The notes below the pieces were generated by a model. The model was not told the origin of the DNA. It worked only from the letters and a program-made list of their open reading frames with translations, and searched no databases. Shown here piece after piece: positions 58,887 to 64,000 of a stretch of 64,000 nucleotides of DNA. The translations under genes were made by a program, and so were the position numbers. Position 1 is the first letter of the stretch, and each line of letters begins with the position of its first letter. Source of the DNA: Lacrimispora indolis DSM 755 (lineage in GTDB: Bacteria > Bacillota > Clostridia > Lachnospirales > Lachnospiraceae); the NCBI RefSeq assembly GCF_000526995.1, contig NZ_AZUI01000001.1, positions 124,001-188,000 of the forward strand, given 5' to 3'.

Positions 58887-58919
58887 AAAATCGAAGGCAT
58901 GGAATTCCACACCTTCGAT
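58887..58919 (-). terminator. intergenic hairpin/attenuator before the two-component genes
   Basis: Minus strand ATCGAAGGTGTGGAA pairs with TTCCATGCCTTCGAT (15 bp, two G-U pairs), followed by TTTTGG. Lying between permease and kinase genes, it would lower expression of the regulators relative to the transporter. A weak internal promoter (TTGTAA, 17 bases, TAAACT) stands just upstream of it. Confidence 0.6.
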
Positions 58920-58995
58920 CCGCCGGATTTTATACCACCAGTTTATCACGGAAAATTTTGTTTTACAATTTATTACACTTTTGCCTTGCAGAAAC

Positions 58996-59850
58996 TCAGC
59001 CCTTTGCAGCCCCAGCGGTGATCCCCTTTACAAAATATTTCTGCAGCATGATAAAGATAATCAGCGCAGGTACGATGGAGCAAACCGTTCCTGCAAAAAC
59101 AATATCCCATCTTGCCGTATACTGCCCCACAAAGGAATACACTTCAACGGTTATGGTTTTCGCCTTGTCAGAAGGAAGTGCCAGATAAGGCATTAAAAAG
59201 TCGTTCCAGATCCCCAGCCCGTTTAATACCACCATGGAAGCCGTACATGGCCCGAGGAGCGGAAAAGTGACCTGCCAGAAGGTCTGAAAAGGACTGCAGC
59301 CGTCAATCTCGGCAGCTTCTTCGATCTCTAAAGGTACTCCTTTTAAAAAGCTGCAGTACAAAAGACTTCCAAATGCCACGGAACCGGATAAGTAGCAGAC
59401 AACAGGGCCTGCCAGAGTGCCAAATATACCGAACATTTTCATCTCCTTAAAGAGAGGGAACATATAAAGATGAAAAGGGATCATCATTCCGGCCAGAAAA
59501 TACATGTAAATCAGCTTTGTCACCCTGGTCTGCCGCCGCTCCATGGCATAGGCCGCCATGGGGACGATGCATACAATCAATACCTCCGAAACCACTGTCA
59601 GGATCACACTGTGTTTAATAGCCGTGAGAAAATCAGACTGGGCAAATAAGTCCTGAAAATTTTTCAAATAGAGGGTGGCCGGAAGGGACATGGGGTTTTT
59701 TAAGATCTCGCCATTGCTTTTAAATGCAGAGATCAAGGCAAAGAAAACAGGTGCTAAAAAAAGCGCTGCCAAAATCACGGTAACAGCCAGTAAAACATAA
59801 GGCGCCGGTTTTTGCTTCTTTCTGCCAGATAAGACACTTGCTTCTCTCAC
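58996..59850 (-). CDS. carbohydrate ABC transporter permease, MalG type
   Basis: 284 residues, six helices; EAA loop EEAAEIDGCSPFQTFWQVTF. Starts at GTG overlapping the MalF stop by one base (TAGTG), GGAGGTG upstream. Part of a presumed xylo-oligosaccharide importer. Confidence 0.9.
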   Translation of the reverse strand: MREASVLSGRKKQKPAPYVLLAVTVILAALFLAPVFFALISAFKSNGEILKNPMSLPATLYLKNFQDLFAQSDFLTAIKHSVILTVVSEVLIVCIVPMAAYAMERRQTRVTKLIYMYFLAGMMIPFHLYMFPLFKEMKMFGIFGTLAGPVVCYLSGSVAFGSLLYCSFLKGVPLEIEEAAEIDGCSPFQTFWQVTFPLLGPCTASMVVLNGLGIWNDFLMPYLALPSDKAKTITVEVYSFVGQYTARWDIVFAGTVCSIVPALIIFIMLQKYFVKGITAGAAKG

Positions 59851-60740
59851 TACAGCTGCACCTCCCTTTTCTTCAGGATGGATTGCTGGATCGCATTTAA
59901 AATCAGTATGAGGAATAAAAGAACAATTCCTACTGCGGTTCCAAAGCCCTGCCGTCCTTCGTTAAAGCCTACTTTATAGAGAAGGTATACGATAGTTTCC
60001 GTGGTAAAGCCGGGACCTCCGTCTGTCATCACGGAAATCTGGTCAAATACCTTTAAGCCGTTAATAAGGGAAAGGGTAAAATTAATGGTAAATGCTCCCG
60101 AAATAAGGGGAAGGGTAATGGCCCGGAACCGCTGCATGGGAGAGGCTCCGTCAATGGCCGCGGCCTCCACAACGTCTGTCGGCACGCTCTGTAAGGACGC
60201 AAGATAGATGATCATATAATACCCGGCGCCCTTCCATACCAGTACCACACCTACCATGATCAGTGCCAGACCCGGATTTCCCAGCCAGTCCCTGGTAAAC
60301 TGCCCCATACCCATCTCCTTTAATATGGTGTTGACTGCGCCGAAATTATAATTGTACATGATCTTCCATATAAAACCGGATACGATGCCGCTGATCAGGA
60401 CCGGCACATAAAAGGCGCTGCGGAAAAAGTTTTTCCCCCATTTCACATGATCCACGATCAATGCCAGCATAAGTGCCATGGCATTTTCAAGCACCGAGAT
60501 AAAAGCAGTCAGCAAAATGGTGTTTTTCAGGGCATTTCCAAAACGGGCACTGGTGAATATCTCCTTATAATTAGACAGCCCCACAAAATGAACCACCGGA
60601 TTCAAGCCATCCCATGAAGTAAAGCTGTAATAGACACTTGCGATGGTCGGTGCAATGATAAACAGGGTAAAGAACAAAAACGCCGGTGCAATAAAGCTCA
60701 CCGTTACAAAGTCCATCCCGGATTTCTTCTTCCTTATCAT
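59850..60740 (-). CDS. carbohydrate ABC transporter permease, MalF type
   Basis: 296 residues, six helices; EAA loop VEAAAIDGASPMQRFRAITL. Three ATGs are possible; the one at 60738-60740 is nine bases from AAAGGAG, while the ATG at 60749 abuts the site. Separated from the binding-protein gene by an attenuator-type hairpin. Confidence 0.88.
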   Translation of the reverse strand: MIRKKKSGMDFVTVSFIAPAFLFFTLFIIAPTIASVYYSFTSWDGLNPVVHFVGLSNYKEIFTSARFGNALKNTILLTAFISVLENAMALMLALIVDHVKWGKNFFRSAFYVPVLISGIVSGFIWKIMYNYNFGAVNTILKEMGMGQFTRDWLGNPGLALIMVGVVLVWKGAGYYMIIYLASLQSVPTDVVEAAAIDGASPMQRFRAITLPLISGAFTINFTLSLINGLKVFDQISVMTDGGPGFTTETIVYLLYKVGFNEGRQGFGTAVGIVLLFLILILNAIQQSILKKREVQL

Positions 60741-60771
60741 CTTTTTCATCTCCTTTCCTGTAGTCACTTCT

Positions 60772-60816
60772 TTTATAAAGGGCTGTTCCAAAAACTTTGC
60801 GTTTTTGAAACAGCCC
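60772..60816 (-). terminator. hairpin between binding-protein and permease genes
   Basis: Minus strand GGGCTGTTTCAAAAAC, loop GCAAA, GTTTTTGGAACAGCCC then TTTATAAAAG: a 16-bp stem with one mismatch, 12 bases after the stop. Partial termination or 3'-end protection here gives the usual excess of binding protein over permeases. Confidence 0.7.
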
Positions 60817-60828
60817 CATTCTCACTGA

Positions 60829-62208
60829 TTACTTGGCGTCTTTCACAGGATTAAAGCTCTGCATCGCCACCTGCCAGGTTTTATTCAATTCCTCACATGC
60901 GGAAGGGATGTCGCGCTGTCCTTGAATCACTTCAATGGTTGTTTTGTACATAAAGTTTCTGAAATCAGGAGGAAGCTCGTTATCTCCGATGCGTCCGTTC
61001 CACATCACGCTTAAATCATCTGCCGAATTGGTCGCGTCAATGACTTCCATCATAACAGGCGCCGCATCAAGCTCGGGGATTGCCTTTGTGGAGGGAATGG
61101 CATTCAGCTTATCACAGTAAACCTTGTAATTTTCCGGCTGGTAAAAGAAACGGATAAATTCTTCTGCCGCAGCCTTTTTATTAGGATCCTTAGCCGATTC
61201 CGCAGAAATCGCAAGTCCTCCTGCTCCGCCTCCGCCTACCAGACGGGTTTTTCCGTCGGGGCTGGGAACCGGGAACCAGCCGGTTTCAAAATCAGGATCA
61301 GCAGCCGTGATCTGGGAAAACATATGGGTGCCGGAATACATCATGGCAGACATATTGCTCACCAGAAATGTGGTGATCTGCGCATCAGGAGTTGACACCC
61401 ATCCGTCCTGTGCGTACTGGAATATCTTCTGGAGTTCTTCAAAGGTTGCCCCAATGGCTGGATCTGAAAAATTCTTTGTACCTTCATAGCAGTGTTTGAT
61501 GAAGTCCTGATCCTGGCTTAATACCTGATCATTATACGCTTTATAGAACCAGAAGCCTATGTGCCAGATGTCCTGGCCGCCGATCACCAGGGGAGACATA
61601 TCCCCTTTGTCTTTGATCCTCTGGCAAAGCTCCAGAAATTCATCATATGTTTTCGGCTCCGCAAATCCGTTTTCATCAAAATACTTTTTGTTATAAATAA
61701 TTCCCTGAGTATTTTCTCCTGCAAGGGGAGCCGTATAGGTTTTACCGTCAAAAGTTACCGTACTCTTAAACAGAGACACAATCGTCTCCGGGAGAGGTTC
61801 CAGCATTCCTGCACGCACATACACCGGAGTATCCCTCATTTCCATAACATCCGGAAATTCTCCCACACTTTCCTTTGTCTTTAAAAACTCACTGTAAGCC
61901 CCGCCGTTTCCTGGCTGAATTTTCACGGTAATATCCGGATAAGCTTTATTAAACCGGTTTACCGTTTCATTCATGGATGCCTTGGCTCCCTCGTCTCCGT
62001 CTGCGAAAATGAACGTCAGCTCTGTCGGCGCCGTAACGATGGAAGCCTTCTGGTCTGCCTCTGAAGATGCTGCCTCTGTTTTTACTTCGCCCTGGGGTGC
62101 CGCAGTATCTGCCCCAGCGGTACCGGAAGCAGAATTCCCGCTGCACCCGGCCAGCATGGTCCCCGCCATACAGGCACATAATATGGATGCAATTATTTGT
62201 TTCCTCAT
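60829..62208 (-). CDS. extracellular sugar-binding lipoprotein (CUT1)
   Basis: 459 residues. Signal MRKQIIASILCACMAGTMLA with lipidated Cys22 (LAGC), an Ala/Ser/Thr linker, then the MalE-like fold (LTFIFADGDEGAKASMNETV; GGGGAGGLAISAESAKDPNK). AAGGAGGAG precedes the ATG. Sits between the GH43 beta-xylosidase and the permeases; a xylo-oligosaccharide ligand is inferred. Confidence 0.9.
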   Translation of the reverse strand: MRKQIIASILCACMAGTMLAGCSGNSASGTAGADTAAPQGEVKTEAASSEADQKASIVTAPTELTFIFADGDEGAKASMNETVNRFNKAYPDITVKIQPGNGGAYSEFLKTKESVGEFPDVMEMRDTPVYVRAGMLEPLPETIVSLFKSTVTFDGKTYTAPLAGENTQGIIYNKKYFDENGFAEPKTYDEFLELCQRIKDKGDMSPLVIGGQDIWHIGFWFYKAYNDQVLSQDQDFIKHCYEGTKNFSDPAIGATFEELQKIFQYAQDGWVSTPDAQITTFLVSNMSAMMYSGTHMFSQITAADPDFETGWFPVPSPDGKTRLVGGGGAGGLAISAESAKDPNKKAAAEEFIRFFYQPENYKVYCDKLNAIPSTKAIPELDAAPVMMEVIDATNSADDLSVMWNGRIGDNELPPDFRNFMYKTTIEVIQGQRDIPSACEELNKTWQVAMQSFNPVKDAK

Positions 62209-62226
62209 AGCTTTCTCCTCCTTGTT

Positions 62227-62269
62227 TTCCGTTCCTGTTTCTTACTCCCTTACTATATCAGGAACGGAA
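62227..62269 (-). promoter_or_regulatory. promoter with operator-like inverted repeat
   Basis: TTCCGTTCCTG (62259-62269, minus) and CAGGAACGGAA (62227-62237) are perfect 11-base inverted arms 21 bases apart. The -10 box TATAGT (62252-62257) lies between them, so the arms straddle the likely transcription start. They could be repressor sites or fold in DNA or RNA. Confidence 0.5.
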
Positions 62270-62309
62270 TGGATGGAAAACATGATTTTTTAAGATGTTA
62301 GTACGGTTT

Positions 62310-63953
62310 TTATAGATGATTGCAGGTTTTATATTCAAACCAGTCAAAATCAGCATATTTTCGGAATCCGGTTAAGTCCTGGCAGCAGATCCCTGCCATA
62401 GCGCCGGTAAACCAGCCTTCCCGGCATGCTTCATCAGAAAGAATGGAAACATCTAAAACAGGGCCAATGGCCGTCCACTGCTCCTCTCCATATCCCCAAT
62501 AAAACTGCAGTCTTTCCTTGTGGACCTCTGCCTTTAAAAATATCTCCCTGTCTTTTTCAATGGGCATGAATCCCACCGGGTATTGGTATTTTTTATTCTC
62601 AGCCGTCAGAATGCTGATGCATTTCCCCAGATCTTCATCAAAGGTCACATGGAGATAAAAATAATTCTGGTCATCATACAGAAGAATGAGCCCTGCCATC
62701 TGCTTAAATACCTGGGGTTCAAATTCCATTGATGCTGATACCTGGAAATTAAACTCTGTAAATCGTCTGGCTATCAAGGTCTGGTGATAACGGGAAGCCA
62801 GTCCCTCCCTGCCATACATGCGCAGATACCCGGGACGCTCTGTCAGGGAAATGTGGGTCTCATCCATGGGGACTCTCAAAGACTGATATTCCAGGTTAAG
62901 GACCGGGCTGTCAAATTCATCCCGTACCAGAGGTTTTATCCAGGTCCAGGAAGGGGGGGCGCCGATATCAAATTCAATATCCGGCAGCGTGGTGTTGTTT
63001 GCCAGGCGAAGCCATCCGTCAGCCGTCCATTCCATCCTCTGTATGGCAGTCTCCCTGCCCAGAGGATATCTGCGGCTTCCGGGAAACTTAGGCGCGTCCG
63101 GTGCATTCCTCCGTTCCAGCGCCCGCCCGCATAAATGGACCGCGTACCATTCCCCCTGCTCTGTCTCTACCAGATCACAATGACCGGATTTCTGAAGAAG
63201 GAAATCAGGATCATGGCGGGCAGTGAGAATGGAACAGGCCTCATCTTCAGAAGAACGGCTGCCGTAAGGAGGCTGGTACATCTCATAAGGCCCCCAAACA
63301 GACCGGGACCTTTGTATGGTCTGGCCATGTCCTTCGCCTGTGCCGGTATCTGCGCTAAAGAGATAATACCACCCGGCCCGTTTCAATATGTGGGGGCCTT
63401 CCAGAAATATTTTTTCCGCCTGATATATATCCCTTATCTCACCTGTTATCTTCTTTTCTGCCGGATCATATTCCTGCAAAACCAGCCTGCCTTTATATTT
63501 AGGGGGAATCCGGTGATCCGTTACCATACTCACGATATATTTTTTTCCGTCATCGTCATGAAACAGGGATGGGTCAAATCCGAAATTATTAAGAGGTACA
63601 GGATCGGACCATGGCCCGGAAATATCCTCTGCAGTCACCAGATAATTGGCGGTATCGTACATGTTACAGTAAAAGGCCGTGACAACGGTATAAACCAGAT
63701 AAAAGGTCCCTTTGTCATAAGTCAGGCAGGGCGCCCAGATTCCCTGGGAAGGCCCTACTCCCCTTAAATCCAGCCTGGAAGGATCGTTTAGGGGATAAGG
63801 CATCAGCTCCCAGTGAATCAGATCCTTGGAATGATGGAGGCGTACTCCGGGCCACCATTCAAAGGTGGAAGTGGCAATATAATAATCATCCTCCACCCGG
63901 ATCATCGACGGATCCGGGTGAAAACCTCTAAGTATGGGATTATTCACTTTCAT
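62310..63953 (-). CDS. beta-xylosidase, GH43 (XynB type)
   Basis: 547 residues. N-terminal five-bladed propeller: general base Asp14 in GFHPDPSMIRVEDDYYIATS, FEWWPGVRLHHSKDL, modulating Asp in GFDPSLFHDDDGKKYIVS (about 120), acid Glu in EGPHILKRAGWYYLFSA (about 185). The C-terminal beta-sandwich (about 330-547; VRDEFDSPVLNLEYQSLRVP, QMAGLILLYDDQNYFYLHVT) is the typical GH43 xylosidase sandwich. Releases xylose from xylo-oligosaccharides in the cytoplasm (no signal peptide). GAAGG precedes the ATG. Confidence 0.93.
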   Translation of the reverse strand: MKVNNPILRGFHPDPSMIRVEDDYYIATSTFEWWPGVRLHHSKDLIHWELMPYPLNDPSRLDLRGVGPSQGIWAPCLTYDKGTFYLVYTVVTAFYCNMYDTANYLVTAEDISGPWSDPVPLNNFGFDPSLFHDDDGKKYIVSMVTDHRIPPKYKGRLVLQEYDPAEKKITGEIRDIYQAEKIFLEGPHILKRAGWYYLFSADTGTGEGHGQTIQRSRSVWGPYEMYQPPYGSRSSEDEACSILTARHDPDFLLQKSGHCDLVETEQGEWYAVHLCGRALERRNAPDAPKFPGSRRYPLGRETAIQRMEWTADGWLRLANNTTLPDIEFDIGAPPSWTWIKPLVRDEFDSPVLNLEYQSLRVPMDETHISLTERPGYLRMYGREGLASRYHQTLIARRFTEFNFQVSASMEFEPQVFKQMAGLILLYDDQNYFYLHVTFDEDLGKCISILTAENKKYQYPVGFMPIEKDREIFLKAEVHKERLQFYWGYGEEQWTAIGPVLDVSILSDEACREGWFTGAMAGICCQDLTGFRKYADFDWFEYKTCNHL

Positions 63954-63967
63954 AGGAACCTTCTTTC

Positions 63968-64000
63968 TCAGCTGCTTGTGATGGGAATGCCTTCTGCGGA
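63968..64000 (-). CDS. C-terminal tail of a gene cut by the window edge
   Basis: Minus strand reads SAEGIPITSS and a TGA stop, 12 bases before the GH43 start and just ahead of its ribosome site. The spacing fits an upstream operon gene continuing beyond the window. Too short to name. Confidence 0.35.
   Translation of the reverse strand, partial: SAEGIPITSS

Overview
The window looks like a chromosome segment of a saccharolytic Firmicute of the Clostridia, most likely Lachnospiraceae (Clostridium cluster XIVa; relatives of Lacrimispora, Hungatella or Enterocloster). The basis is gene content: YesM-type kinases paired with AraC-type response regulators, CUT1 sugar ABC transporters with lipoprotein binding proteins, mannose-class PTS operons, PRD and RpiR regulators, strong AGGAGG ribosome sites, moderate G+C and consensus sigma-A promoters. 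No rRNA, tRNA or CRISPR array was seen. The species is inferred, not shown.

Layout. 1-1900: wreckage of an integrative element (phosphoesterase, DUF6076-like, ATPase and serine-recombinase fragments). 1920-12304: a minus-strand operon for a sulfated glycan (binding protein, two permeases, two sulfatases without signal peptides, sensor kinase, response regulator, GH43). 12433-17990: a muramic-acid locus (mannose-class PTS IIC-IID-IIA-IIB, RpiR regulator, MurQ etherase, YbbE-like serine hydrolase) with promoter, cre-like and RpiR-like sites. 18096-22400: WYL regulator, an IS110 element with a possible bridge RNA, a flavin/PLP-oxidase-fold protein and a YdeI-family protein. 22465-27022: beta-glucoside operon licT - PTS IIBCA - 6-phospho-beta-glucosidase with RAT antiterminators. 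27101-28969: small TetR operon (Zn-ribbon, CMD-fold, PEBP). 29065-30650: DUF4003 gene flanked by a direct repeat, with relics of an AbiEii-type nucleotidyltransferase and a GNAT acetyltransferase. 30707-41393: beta-galactoside-type locus (binding protein, two permeases, GH2, GH63-like hydrolase, EamA transporter, LacI regulator, MBL hydrolase). 41585-52690: second mannose-class PTS operon with alcohol dehydrogenase, FGGY kinase, DUF4428 protein and an HPr-like protein, plus divergent class II aldolase, PRD and DeoR regulators and a HAD phosphatase. 52792-55430: XRE/DUF2975 pair, then an IS30 copy lying inside IS21-like terminal repeats. 55489-64000: xyloside locus (GH43 beta-xylosidase, binding protein, two permeases, YesM kinase, AraC regulator).

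Together the genes form five separate carbohydrate-utilisation modules, each with its own importer, hydrolases and regulator. Hydrolysis appears to be intracellular after import of oligosaccharides, because the GH and sulfatase proteins lack signal peptides. The most unusual features are a dispersed small palindromic repeat family (six copies) placed between genes and abutting Shine-Dalgarno sites, an operon-borne HPr paralogue with His15 but Lys at the Ser46 position, a mannose-class PTS tied to MurQ, and the nested mobile-element and AbiEii relics.
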